Notes under the pieces: model-generated
Database searches by the model: none
What the model saw: only the letters and a program-made list of their open reading frames with translations
Told to the model about the DNA's origin: nothing
NCBI RefSeq assembly: GCF_022919115.1
Contig: NZ_CP095072.1
Coordinates: 1,674,001 to 1,738,000 of the forward strand
Source of the DNA: Gracilibacillus caseinilyticus
Lineage (GTDB): Bacteria; Bacillota; Bacilli; Bacillales; Amphibacillaceae
DNA length: 64,000 nt
Direction: 5' to 3'
Made by a program: the position numbers and the translations under genes
Shown: positions 56,569 through 64,000 of the stretch, piece after piece
How positions within the stretch are numbered: position 1 is the first letter of the stretch
Layout: each line of letters starts with the position of its first letter

Positions 56569-56970
56569 ATGTTCCAGCAATATAGTAAAAACATCGCAGC
56601 CATAGCGGTTGGTGCTGCTGTTGGTGCGTTAGGTCGTTATGGTATAAATCTCTTCGTTGACTCGTCATTTCCACTTGGAACTGTAATTGAAAATTTAACA
56701 GGAAGTTTAGTATTAGGCTTTCTTACCGCTTTCTTCCTGGTGAAAATTCCAAAAGAATGGCTTAAAGCGGGACTTGGCGTAGGTCTCTGTGGAGGGTTTA
56801 CGACGATGTCAACATTGGCAGCCGATACGGTTATGCTGTTACATGATTCGATGTTAAAAGCGATCCTTTATATTTTTATATCTACATTTGGGGGAGTGTT
56901 GCTGGCGTTAGGTGGATACATGATCGGCAACCGGATAGCTGCATCTAGCGTGGAGGTGGAAAGCAAATGA
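56569..56970 (+). CDS. crcB: Fluoride channel subunit FluC (CrcB), first copy
   Basis: 133 residues from ATG 56569, 9 bp after GAAAGG; the TTG at 56560 overlaps the ribosome site. Four hydrophobic segments. GALGRYGIN near the N-terminus, the central NLTGSLVLG (the pore Asn) and GFTTMSTLAADT are the Fluc signatures. Exports fluoride passively. Overlaps the second fluC gene by ATGA, so the pair may form a heterodimer. No fluoride riboswitch could be recognised upstream. Confidence 0.9.
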   Translation: MFQQYSKNIAAIAVGAAVGALGRYGINLFVDSSFPLGTVIENLTGSLVLGFLTAFFLVKIPKEWLKAGLGVGLCGGFTTMSTLAADTVMLLHDSMLKAILYIFISTFGGVLLALGGYMIGNRIAASSVEVESK

Positions 56971-57344
56971 ATAGCTTATTACTTGCAGTAGGAGCAGCAG
57001 CAGGAGCAGTCTTCAGATACATATTAGGTCTTATTTTTATGCATAAATTCCCGTCACCACCTTTTCCAGTAGCCATGCTTGCCGTGAATTGGATCGGATC
57101 GTTTGGACTTGGCGCATTTTACGGTATTGCTTATCACGGTTTTCCAAGTGATGCCTATCAAGATCCGCTCTATTTGGCGGTCGGTCTCGGTTTTTTTGGT
57201 GCATTTACTACCTTTTCTACCTTCAGTATGGAGACGATTCAATTGTATCAAGCAAAGAAGTGGGGGAGTTTAACCACGTATGTCAGTCTCAGTATTATTG
57301 GTTCAATTTTGCTGTTTAGTGCAGCATTATGGCTGTTTAATTAG
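56967..57344 (+). CDS. crcB: Fluoride channel subunit FluC (CrcB), second copy
   Basis: 125 residues, four hydrophobic segments. GAVFRYILG, VNWIGSFGLGAF with the pore Asn, and GFFGAFTTFSTFSMET (the TFSTF phenylalanine box) are all intact. Paired fluC genes that overlap like this encode heterodimeric channels in several Firmicutes. Confidence 0.92.
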   Translation: MNSLLLAVGAAAGAVFRYILGLIFMHKFPSPPFPVAMLAVNWIGSFGLGAFYGIAYHGFPSDAYQDPLYLAVGLGFFGAFTTFSTFSMETIQLYQAKKWGSLTTYVSLSIIGSILLFSAALWLFN

Positions 57345-57352
57345 GTGTCATC

Positions 57353-57410
57353 CTTAAAAAGGGAATAAACGAAAGGAATGTATAGGCATTCGTGTGTTCG
57401 TTTATTCCTG
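57353..57410 (-). terminator. Shared terminator between fluC and the CPBP gene
   Basis: GGAATAAACGA (57362-57372) pairs with TCGTTTATTCC (57398-57408), with an inner GAATG/CATTC. The T-run (complement of AAAAAGG at 57356) is good on the minus strand. It lies between convergent genes and may serve both. Confidence 0.75.
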
Positions 57411-57430
57411 ATGTTTTACACGGATGATAT

Positions 57431-58120
57431 TTACGAGACCGAAGTTAATATAATTCCCAATCCGTTAAAGATTCCATGAATAATAATTGCTGGAATAATA
57501 GAATTGGTTTTTTCATAGGTCCATGCAAATATCAATCCAGAAATGAAATTTACGGGGAGTGTGTTATACGTCGGTATGTGAACAAGTGTGAAGATCAAAG
57601 AACTGAATAGTAAGCCAGCACCGACACCCCATTTCATCCTAAACCATTTATAAAGAAATCCACGGTAAAATATCTCCTCATAAACAGGTGAAATAATAGC
57701 GGCTGAAATGAAACCAATACTAAAGGTAAACCATGTTACATGTTGCTTTAAAGATGCTGTTTTACTATTATCAACCCCGATATCGAAAAAATCCATTACT
57801 ACTAAAACGAATATACTAGCAACTATTAACACCAAACTCCAAACGATAATCCATTTCCAATAGTGTTTGGAGAAGGAAGTCAATCCTACTTCATCCCAGT
57901 TCAGGTGGTATGGCTTTAACGCAACAATGTATACGCCAGATGTAAACACGATTGCCATTATTAGTCCTGTCGCTGTACCTGCGTATAAACTGTTCTGAAA
58001 TGCTAAGTGTAATAGATCATTTAATATAATCTCAATGACAACTGGAACAAATGCTAAAGCCAATATTGATAAAAGAATTAGTTCCTTATAGCTCCATTTC
58101 ATCGATAAGTTTTCCTTCAA
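57431..58120 (-). CDS. CPBP-family intramembrane protease (CaaX type)
   Basis: 229 residues from the TTG at 58120, 8 bp after GGAGG; the ATG at 58135 overlaps that ribosome site. About seven hydrophobic segments. The Abi/CPBP motifs are visible: YEEIFYRGFLY (EExxxR, near 160), FTLVHIPTYN (FxxxH) and IHGIFNGLG (HxxxN). The family includes CaaX-type prenyl proteases and bacteriocin-immunity proteins; the substrate here is unknown. Divergent from a MerR gene, 84 bp apart. Confidence 0.85.
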   Translation of the reverse strand: MKENLSMKWSYKELILLSILALAFVPVVIEIILNDLLHLAFQNSLYAGTATGLIMAIVFTSGVYIVALKPYHLNWDEVGLTSFSKHYWKWIIVWSLVLIVASIFVLVVMDFFDIGVDNSKTASLKQHVTWFTFSIGFISAAIISPVYEEIFYRGFLYKWFRMKWGVGAGLLFSSLIFTLVHIPTYNTLPVNFISGLIFAWTYEKTNSIIPAIIIHGIFNGLGIILTSVS

Positions 58121-58204
58121 TTTTAATGCCTCCATCTATAAGTGTGATATATTTAGAATAAAGGGTGACGTAACGTAACCTGCAAGTGGTTAGGAGGAAT
58201 TTTT

Positions 58205-58966
58205 ATGAATTATTTTCTAACAGGAGAAGTTGCAAAAAGATTAAACATCTCAGTAAGAACGATTCGCTATTATGATGAGATTGGCTTAGTTGTACCAACA
58301 AAGAAAGAGGAAAATGGAAAGCGTTTTTATACACCGGAAGATATATTGATGCTTGAAAAAGTTCTTCTTTTGAAATCTACTTCTATGCCTCTAAACGATA
58401 TAGAAAAGATAATAAATATGATCTCGACTGAAACGGTATTAAGTGTCCATAAAGAGCAATTAGTACAAAATATCAAGCAGCTAAATGAATCATTAGACTA
58501 TACTAACACACTGATAAATACGATAAAACTTGAAGGGAATATTCAGTGGGAGAATTTAATACCTTTACTTTCGGAAGATCCTGCTTTAAAAGAAGCGAGA
58601 AAGAACGATACGATGGAAGAATTATTTTCGGAAGAGGAACAAAAAACATTGAATGAACAATTACCTAAAATGGAGTCAGATTCCAGTCAAATAGCTAAAT
58701 GGATTAACTTGATCAAACGAATAGAACTATGCTTAAAGGAAGGTAAATCACCTAGTTCTGAAGAAGGTAAACTTATTGCCGAAGATACATTGATCCTGTC
58801 TAATGAAATGTTTAATGGTGATGTCGAATTAGAAAGGAAGTTCTGGGAAGCGCGTAAATCAAAGGATAACTCATCTGATTTAAATTTATATCCTGTCCAG
58901 GAAGAAGTAATAACATTTATGGAAAAAGCGATCGTTTGCCAGCAAAAAGACCAAATCAATTCGTGA
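58205..58966 (+). CDS. MerR-family transcriptional regulator
   Basis: 253 residues. N-terminal winged helix (1-70: FLTGEVAKRLNISVRTIRYYDEIGLVVPTKKEENGKRFYTPEDILMLEKV), then a dimerisation helix (about 80-120) and a C-terminal helical region of about 130 residues with many Glu/Lys. No metal-binding Cys set, so a small-molecule sensor is more likely. It may control the divergent CPBP gene. The stop codon lies inside the terminator stem. Confidence 0.87.
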   Translation: MNYFLTGEVAKRLNISVRTIRYYDEIGLVVPTKKEENGKRFYTPEDILMLEKVLLLKSTSMPLNDIEKIINMISTETVLSVHKEQLVQNIKQLNESLDYTNTLINTIKLEGNIQWENLIPLLSEDPALKEARKNDTMEELFSEEEQKTLNEQLPKMESDSSQIAKWINLIKRIELCLKEGKSPSSEEGKLIAEDTLILSNEMFNGDVELERKFWEARKSKDNSSDLNLYPVQEEVITFMEKAIVCQQKDQINS

Positions 58967-58978
58967 TTTGGTCTTAAA
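58948..58978 (+). terminator. Terminator overlapping the merR 3' end
   Basis: AGACCAAATCA (58948-58958) pairs perfectly with TGATTTGGTCT (58964-58974). The TGA of merR is the first codon of the second arm. Nearly the same stem is used after ypuA (61064). Confidence 0.8.
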
Positions 58979-58995
58979 TGGTCAATGATAGGATT

Positions 58996-59406
58996 TTATC
59001 CTTCCACCACTTTGACATGAAACTTACGCTGACGCGGACCGTCAAATTCACAGAAATAAATCCCTTGCCAGGTTCCTAACAATAAGCTGCCATTCGATAC
59101 TACCATGGTTTGATTATGACCGACAGTACTAACTTTCAAATGAGCTGCTGTATTTCCTTCCATATGCATATCCTCTGGGTGTTCCCATGGATAAACCTCA
59201 CGCAATCTTCTTAAAAAGTCTGTTTTTACATCAGGATCGGCGTTTTCATTGACGGTAATACCGGCTGTCGTGTGCAGTGAAGACACGATCGCAATACCAT
59301 CTTTCACTCCTTGTTGACGAAGGTAGCTTGCTACTTCTGCTGTAATATCGATCATTTGGTCATGATGATTTGTTTTTAATTGAAATGTTTTTTCCACTTT
59401 TATCAC
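58996..59406 (-). CDS. YjbQ / UPF0047 family protein
   Basis: 136 residues. Conserved blocks are [75 protein letters not shown], with His, Glu and Asp residues that bind metal in the family. Some members show weak thiamine-phosphate synthase activity; the physiological role is unsettled. AAAAAGGGTG upstream serves as the ribosome site. Convergent with merR. Confidence 0.9.
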   Translation of the reverse strand: MIKVEKTFQLKTNHHDQMIDITAEVASYLRQQGVKDGIAIVSSLHTTAGITVNENADPDVKTDFLRRLREVYPWEHPEDMHMEGNTAAHLKVSTVGHNQTMVVSNGSLLLGTWQGIYFCEFDGPRQRKFHVKVVEG

Positions 59407-59497
59407 CCTTTTTCTAAAAATAGTCTCTTTCTATTCTACTAAAAATCAATTATATGTTAAAATTTTCTGTAAATAGACTAGAAAGGATGCGATAAGC

Positions 59498-59878
59498 ATG
59501 GTAAAAGCAATACATACTGACAAAGCACCACAAGCAATTGGGCCATATTCACAAGCGATTGATGCAGGAGATTTGGTCTTTGTTTCGGGCCAAATCCCGT
59601 TAAATCCAGAAACGATGGAAGTAGTGGAAGGAGATATCGCGGCACAGACGGACCAAGTCATGAAAAATTTAGAGGCAATTTTAACCGAAGCAGGTTTGAC
59701 ATTTGCCAATGTAGCGAAGTTCACTATTTATATTACGAATATGGATGATTTTGCGACGATCAACGAAGCATATGCTAAGTTTCTGAAAGAGCCATATCCA
59801 GCAAGGGCAACGGTAGAAGTAAGCCAATTACCTAAAGGTGTCGGTGTGGAAATGGATGTCATCGCGAAAAAAGGATAA
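59498..59878 (+). CDS. ridA: RidA-family enamine/imine deaminase
   Basis: 126 residues. Typical RidA sequence: TDKAPQAIGPYSQAIDAGDLVFVSGQIPLNPE, MKNLEAILTEAGLTFANVAKFTIYITNMDDF and PARATVEVSQLPKGVGVEMDVIA, with the catalytic Arg in YPARATVEV. It hydrolyses reactive enamine/imine intermediates from PLP enzymes. AGAAAGGATG ribosome site. Single gene with its own terminator; adjacent purR/spoVG of B. subtilis are not present here. Confidence 0.95.
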   Translation: MVKAIHTDKAPQAIGPYSQAIDAGDLVFVSGQIPLNPETMEVVEGDIAAQTDQVMKNLEAILTEAGLTFANVAKFTIYITNMDDFATINEAYAKFLKEPYPARATVEVSQLPKGVGVEMDVIAKKG

Positions 59879-59883
59879 CGAAG

Positions 59884-59935
59884 AAAAAGCAGAGGGATTG
59901 ATCTAGATTAGATACAAGCACCTCTGCTTTTTAAT
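59884..59935 (+). terminator. Terminator after ridA
   Basis: AAAAAGCAGAGG (59884-59895) pairs perfectly with CCTCTGCTTTTT (59921-59932). Confidence 0.92.
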
Positions 59936-60142
59936 TATACGTAAAGAGCGTGAGTAGTAACTTGAAGTGATGGAAATTTGAGAATTAAAAACATAAGAAA
60001 GTGAAGGCTTTCGCCAATAATTGGGGATAAATAGTTTTATAATTATGTAAAATTGATAGAAAATGACAAAAATTCTTCCCATAATCCGTGAAATCTATCA
60101 TAATATATAAGGTAAGTATAAAGGTGTAAAGGAGTATTTTAC

Positions 60143-61048
60143 ATGAAAAAAATCACGTGGATGCTTGTTGTGTTGGCGATATTGGGACTAGTTGTTTCAC
60201 CTTTTGTATCAGCAAGTGAGGGTGATGAAACGGTCATCGATGAGCGATATGGTAAACCGAAGCTGGTGCTTGGTGAGGCGTTGTCCGATAATCAGAAGGA
60301 TAAGGTGCGAAATCTGTTAAGTGCGACAGATGCTGAGCAAGTAGACGAATACATTGTCACTGCAGATGACTTGGTAAACTACATCGGTGGTGATCCAAGC
60401 TCTAATATGTACTCATCTGCAAAAATTACGCGAAAAGAAGATGGTTATGGGGTAGTCGTTAATATTGTAAATCCAGAAAGTATTACACAGGTAACGAAGG
60501 AAATGTATGCGAATGCGCTACTGACTGCAGGTGTGGAGAATGCGTTAATCGAAGTAGCTTCCCCGGTAAAGGTTACAGGCCATTCGGCACTAACTGGAAT
60601 TTATAAAGCTTTTAACGTTGATGGAGAAACACTTGATCAGGATCGTATGGAAGTGGCGAATGATGAATTAGATGTCGCAACCAATTTAGCTGAGCAAGCA
60701 GGAATTGATCAAGAAAAAGTAAGTGAGTTATTGACAGAAATTAAGAAACAAATATCTGAACAAAATCCAGCGACAAAAGAAGAAGTAGAACAAATTGTCC
60801 AGGATCAATTAAATCAGTTAAACATCGAACTAAGTCCAGAAGATCGCCAGATGCTGACGGATTTATTTGAAAGAATGCGTAACTTGGATATTGATTTTGG
60901 ACAAGTAAGAGATCAACTGGATTCCATTGTATCCGATTTACAAGGTAAGTTGGAAGAAGTAACAGGTGGCGATACAGAAGGTTTCTGGCAAGGGGTGAAG
61001 AACTTCTTCCAGAATATCGTTGATTCTATTAAAGGGTTGCTTGGATAA
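60143..61048 (+). CDS. ypuA: DUF1002 secreted protein (YpuA type)
   Basis: 301 residues. Signal peptide at 1-25 (TWMLVVLAILGLVVSPFVSA, cleavage after ASA/VSA). The DUF1002 domain covers about 35-210 (PKLVLGEALSDNQKDKVRNLL; SSAKITRKEDGYGVVVNI; VKVTGHSALTGIYKAFN). A C-terminal part (about 212-300) is rich in Gln/Asp/Leu heptads and ends in an amphipathic stretch WQGVKNFFQNIVDSIKGLLG. B. subtilis YpuA has the same layout; its function is unknown beyond cell-envelope stress links. AAAGGAG ribosome site. Confidence 0.85.
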   Translation: MKKITWMLVVLAILGLVVSPFVSASEGDETVIDERYGKPKLVLGEALSDNQKDKVRNLLSATDAEQVDEYIVTADDLVNYIGGDPSSNMYSSAKITRKEDGYGVVVNIVNPESITQVTKEMYANALLTAGVENALIEVASPVKVTGHSALTGIYKAFNVDGETLDQDRMEVANDELDVATNLAEQAGIDQEKVSELLTEIKKQISEQNPATKEEVEQIVQDQLNQLNIELSPEDRQMLTDLFERMRNLDIDFGQVRDQLDSIVSDLQGKLEEVTGGDTEGFWQGVKNFFQNIVDSIKGLLG

Positions 61049-61063
61049 TAAAATATGTTTTTC

Positions 61064-61096
61064 AGACCAAATCATTCGTTGATTTGGTCTTTCTTA
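61064..61096 (+). terminator. Terminator after ypuA
   Basis: AGACCAAATCA (61064-61074) pairs perfectly with TGATTTGGTCT (61080-61090), then TTCTT. Same stem as the merR terminator. Confidence 0.85.
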
Positions 61097-61180
61097 TGAA
61101 TGAAGAAGGCATTATGCATCATAAAAGCCAAATTATAAAATTTTTGCCTGAGATTAAGAAAATAAAAGTGCGGGTTCTTA

Positions 61181-61704
61181 TAATACGGATTATGTAAAGT
61201 GGGACTGTATTGCAAAATGGTCATTTTGATATATTTTATCTGCTTAGCAAAGCTCCGGAAATATGCTCCGCGTCCTGTGGGCACGGCTTCAGCTAATTTA
61301 GGAAAGAAAATTCTTTTCTTTCCTAAGTGGATCTTCAGCTCGCGCTGATTCAACGGGAGTCTCCGCATATTTCCTACGCTTAAGGGAAAGTGCTACAACG
61401 TATGTAACAGCTAAAAGCAGTGGTTCTAGTCATTATGTTATTGATTTAATTGTTGCTATTATACAGGCTGTCAAAATGCTAGCTCATACAAAAGTTGTAG
61501 AGTCCCTATCATAGCGTAGGCCAACCATGTAGACTCCCGCGGGACAGGCAGGTGCTGAAGATCCGCTTTGTGAAGTGCCTTTCTTCGCAAAGTTAGCTTC
61601 AGCCGTGCCCCACAGGACACGAAGTGGTTGGCTGGAGCGGTATCTGAGCACATGAATCATCTCAAAATTATCAGTTAGATGCTAGTCTACATAATCCGTA
61701 TTAA
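61181..61704. repeat. Large palindromic intergenic repeat, copy H
   Basis: Forward orientation, nearly complete. TAATACGGATTATGTA (61181-61196) is perfectly complementary to TACATAATCCGTATTA (61689-61704), the ACGG subtype at both ends. The left arm carries a hairpin module (TTTAGGAAAGAAAA / TTTTCTTTCCTAA) different from the one in copy G at the same place. The right arm carries CTTTGTGAAG / CTTCGCAAAG as in G. The remaining gap to 61808 holds nothing else. Confidence 0.95.
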
Positions 61705-61808
61705 AGGAAGGTGTATATACTTACGTTAGTTTTTAGTGATAAGTTTTATAAGCTCCTGGTTCCACATTCTTATCCTGCACGAACATTAATTTTGGAATAA
61801 AAAAACAA

Positions 61809-61851
61809 TTGACTTTATACATAAACCGATATATAGTTAACTGCATAACTA
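61809..61851 (+). promoter_or_regulatory. Promoter and operator of the YtrA-type operon
   Basis: TTGACT (61809-61814), 17 bp, TATAGT (61832-61837). TAGTTA-N6-TAACTA (61834-61851) is a perfect inverted repeat overlapping the -10, the expected place for autorepression by the GntR-type protein. Confidence 0.75.
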
Positions 61852-61888
61852 ACTAACCATTTAACATTTGTGATAAAGGGGGTATAGC

Positions 61889-62263
61889 ATGCGGGCTACG
61901 TTAGATGAGGATAAACCGATTTTTCTTCAAATAAAAGAGATGATTGAAGACGAAATTGTAAATGGAACCTTACAGGAAGGGGAGCAGGTACCGTCGACCA
62001 ATCAGCTTGTTGCACATTACAAAATAAATCCAGCAACAGTATTAAAAGGATTTAACAAGCTGGTGGATGAAGGTGTGTTGTACAAACAAAGAGGTGTTGG
62101 AATGTTCGTAATAGAAGGTGCTGTTAAGCAGTTGCGCGCAAAAAGAAAGCATCAATTTCGTGATAACTATGTATTGAATCTGTTGTATGAGGCGGAGAAA
62201 CTGGATATTTCGGTTGAGGAAGTAAAAAAAATGATTGATGAAGCGAAAGGTAGGGATATGTAA
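61889..62263 (+). CDS. GntR-family regulator (YtrA type)
   Basis: 124 residues. Winged helix (8-75: PIFLQIKEMIEDEIVNGTLQEGEQVPSTNQLVAHYKINPATVLKGFNKLVDEGVLYKQRGVGMFV), then a short C-terminal dimerisation helix, the layout of the YtrA subfamily that lacks an effector domain. Such regulators control adjacent ABC transporters and often respond to cell-wall antibiotics. Its stop overlaps the start of the ATPase gene by one base. GGGGGT ribosome site. Confidence 0.9.
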   Translation: MRATLDEDKPIFLQIKEMIEDEIVNGTLQEGEQVPSTNQLVAHYKINPATVLKGFNKLVDEGVLYKQRGVGMFVIEGAVKQLRAKRKHQFRDNYVLNLLYEAEKLDISVEEVKKMIDEAKGRDM

Positions 62264-63138
62264 TGGTCGAACAAATATCAGCCAAACAAGTGAACGTGCA
62301 GCTGCAGGGTAATACAGTACTTGATAATATATCGTTTGATTTAGACGGAAAGAAAATTTATGGCTTACTTGGACGTAATGGAGCTGGAAAGACCACGCTG
62401 CTATCGGTATTGGCTGCATTTAGAAAGGCAAATGGCGGAGAAATGATGCTAGATGGAGAATCTGTATTTGAAAATGCGGAGCTTATGGAACGGGTCATCT
62501 TCATTCGCGATGAAAAATGGGATGACGAAACAGACAAAGTGAAAGATTATATAAAAGGTGTAGCTCTTTTCAGACCTAACTTTGACAATGATTATGCGGA
62601 GCGTCTGATGAAACGATTTAAATTACCAGAAGATCAAACCGTATCCAATCTGTCTAAAGGAATGCAATCAGCGCTGCAAGCAGTGATAGGCTTGGCAAGC
62701 AGAGCGCCAGTCACTATTTTTGATGAAGTATATTTAGGGATGGACGCCCCTGCAAGAGAAATTTTCTATGAAGAGGTACTGCAAGATTTTATCGATAATC
62801 CTAGAATCATGATCCTTTCCACTCACTTAATTTCAGAGATGGAGCAGCTATTTGAAGAAGTAATTATGCTGGATGACGGAGAAGTATTGTTGCATGAAGA
62901 GGCAGATGAACTTCGCAATCGAGGCGTCACTGTTACGGGTCCGAAAGAACAAGTCATGCAATTTGCAGGAGAAAAGCAAATCTTACATGAGCAGGAGCTT
63001 GGTGGCACAAAATCTGTTTCCTTGTATGGGAACATGTCAGATGCAGATATTGCAGAAGCTAAGAGACTTAATCTCGTTCTAACTACTATCACTCTGCAAC
63101 AATTATTTATTCATTTGACGAAGGAGGATGGCGAATGA
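62263..63138 (+). CDS. ABC transporter ATP-binding protein (YtrB type)
   Basis: 291 residues. Walker A GRNGAGKTT (about 36-44), a non-canonical signature LSKGMQSAL in place of LSGGQ, Walker B VTIFDEVYLGMD, and a His switch in LSTHLI. These deviations are typical of the YtrB group. The C-terminal extension (about 210-291) is family-specific. Coupled to the GntR gene upstream and to the membrane gene downstream (4-bp overlap). The transported compound is unknown; export or envelope-stress defence is the family theme. Confidence 0.88.
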   Translation: MVEQISAKQVNVQLQGNTVLDNISFDLDGKKIYGLLGRNGAGKTTLLSVLAAFRKANGGEMMLDGESVFENAELMERVIFIRDEKWDDETDKVKDYIKGVALFRPNFDNDYAERLMKRFKLPEDQTVSNLSKGMQSALQAVIGLASRAPVTIFDEVYLGMDAPAREIFYEEVLQDFIDNPRIMILSTHLISEMEQLFEEVIMLDDGEVLLHEEADELRNRGVTVTGPKEQVMQFAGEKQILHEQELGGTKSVSLYGNMSDADIAEAKRLNLVLTTITLQQLFIHLTKEDGE

Positions 63139-63851
63139 AATCGAAAGCAAATCTAGTTGGATTGGCCATGTATCAAACCATCGCAACGTGGATGTTATGG
63201 TACCTTGGTGTGGCGGTTGTCATCATGATCATTGCTGGAATTGTTGCGGCTCTTGGGGGTGGCGTTCAAATTAACTTACCGGTTTTTGAAAAGTACAATA
63301 CGGATTGGTCGATTGCCTATGCTGTCGCTGATACATCAAGAATCTTCTTTCTTATTTGTGGTTTACTGTCCATGGGAGGGTTTATCAAGTATTTTGTGGG
63401 AAATGGGGTAACAAGACTTGCCTATTTTAAAGGAGTAATACAGTCAATTGTTGCTTTGGTTTTCACATTTTCTATTATTATCATCATCCTTTCAGGAATA
63501 GAGTATGGAATTGCTGCAATGACGAGCTATAAAGAAGCAGTAATAATGCCTGCTTCCTTTTATCTTAAATTACTTGCGGATATCCTGCTTTATTATGTAG
63601 TAGGCTGGTTCATAAGTGCCGGATTTTATAGTGAAAAGTGGGTCACTGGAATTAGTTTTATTGTTCTGGCTCATCCGATTGTCATGGTTCAATCCAGTGT
63701 ATGGGGAGAAAAAATTAAGATGCCATTTTATGAATTATTACATTTACCGGATGCATCTGCCTGGTTAAGCTTACTAATAAGTGTAATCATGATTTTTGTC
63801 ATCACTGGTATTATTCATACAATGACAAAAAACGTCCGAATAAAAGTGTAA
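63135..63851 (+). CDS. ABC transporter membrane subunit (partner of the YtrB-type ATPase)
   Basis: 238 residues with six hydrophobic segments (about 17-38, 65-82, 95-118, 144-163, 170-187 and 213-232). No conserved catalytic motif. It overlaps the ATPase gene by 4 bp and ends the operon in this window. A lone membrane subunit would have to dimerise. No close family name recognised beyond ABC-2-like. Confidence 0.75.
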   Translation: MKSKANLVGLAMYQTIATWMLWYLGVAVVIMIIAGIVAALGGGVQINLPVFEKYNTDWSIAYAVADTSRIFFLICGLLSMGGFIKYFVGNGVTRLAYFKGVIQSIVALVFTFSIIIIILSGIEYGIAAMTSYKEAVIMPASFYLKLLADILLYYVVGWFISAGFYSEKWVTGISFIVLAHPIVMVQSSVWGEKIKMPFYELLHLPDASAWLSLLISVIMIFVITGIIHTMTKNVRIKV

Positions 63852-63900
63852 GAAAACTTAATCCTGGAGAAATGTATCAGCACAAAATACAGAACAAAAA

Positions 63901-63960
63901 CAAAAGCCGAACGTACACGAATATCCATGAAGACAGTCGTGTTGTTCGGCATTACCTTTT
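63901..63960 (-). terminator. Hairpin near the right edge
   Basis: GCCGAAC (63905) pairs with GTTCGGC (about 63944-63950), with an inner CACGA/TCGTG. On the minus strand a T-rich run (complement of ACAAAAACAAAA) follows, so it would end a leftward gene that enters from beyond the window. It shares its core and flank (CAGCACAAAA) with the terminator at 2206. Confidence 0.6.
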
Positions 63961-64000
63961 TATCTAGGTATATGTGTATCTATACTAATCTTCTTCTGAT

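Noticed and set aside
61471..61653. 60-codon open frame on the minus strand
   Set aside because: Inside copy H; peptide reflects the SCGARLKL-type repeat block seen also in copy C.

Overview
This window looks like chromosome from a low-GC Gram-positive bacterium of the family Bacillaceae. The signs are AT-rich DNA, strong AGGAGG-type ribosome binding sites, frequent GTG and TTG starts, TTGACA/TATAAT promoters, CcpA (cre) and AraR boxes, and protein families of B. subtilis type (AraR, GltC, YesS, TcyABC, FosB, YpuA, YtrA/YtrB). The halotolerant/alkaliphilic branch (Gracilibacillus, Amphibacillus, Oceanobacillus and relatives) is my guess, by inference only. No rRNA, tRNA, CRISPR array, prophage or autonomous transposase gene was seen.

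Layout. 1-1.5 kb: end of a polar amino-acid ABC importer operon. 2.3-3.7 kb: a PadR regulator and HAAS membrane protein pair with a palindromic operator. 4-4.9 kb: a fumarylacetoacetase-family enzyme. 5.4-9.8 kb: argCJBD with an ARG box over its promoter. 9.8-10.7 kb: purU. 11.3-12.1 kb: a YiiX-like amidase. 12.2-26.9 kb: an arabinose/arabinan regulon, with araDA, two tandem araR paralogues, two GH51 arabinofuranosidases around a GH27 enzyme, and the araPQ / frameshifted yesL / araN importer. Six AraR boxes and several cre sites tie it together. 27.4-30.9 kb: the N-terminal half of LarC, a GltC-type regulator and gdhA. 31.6-44.2 kb: a pectin/rhamnogalacturonan cluster (YesS-type regulator, YesL, LplABC/YtcQP-type importer, MFS, KdgF, GH28, GH43, acetylesterase). 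44.5-46.9 kb: a cystine importer. 47.0-47.4 kb: the C-terminal half of LarC, 18.8 kb from its partner. 48.4-52.4 kb: galacturonate catabolism (LacI-type regulator, UxaE, UxaC). 52.6-64 kb: mostly small genes (DUF4440, a frameshifted fosB, a P-loop kinase, GNAT, DUF5316, a FluC pair, CPBP protease, MerR, YjbQ, RidA, YpuA) and a YtrA-type GntR/ABC operon.

The genes fit an organism that harvests plant cell-wall pectin. Arabinan side chains are cut by GH51, GH43 and possibly GH27 enzymes and feed araA/araD. The homogalacturonan/rhamnogalacturonan backbone is deacetylated, cut by GH28, and processed through KdgF and UxaC/UxaE. Missing from the window and presumably elsewhere: araB, uxuA/uxuB, kdgK/kdgA, the shared sugar-importer ATPase, and larA/B/E.

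The most unusual structure is non-coding. Eight copies (0.18-0.6 kb) of a large, nested-palindromic intergenic element are scattered through the window. In the intact copies the terminal inverted repeats differ between copies but match within a copy, and the inner arms carry exchangeable hairpin modules. One copy is interrupted by a second, about 153-bp, element with a target duplication, and another copy preserves the empty site. A different 153-155-bp repeat (two copies) supplies the ends of two small genes. The split of larC can be explained by one 19.6-kb inversion whose ends lie at repeats.
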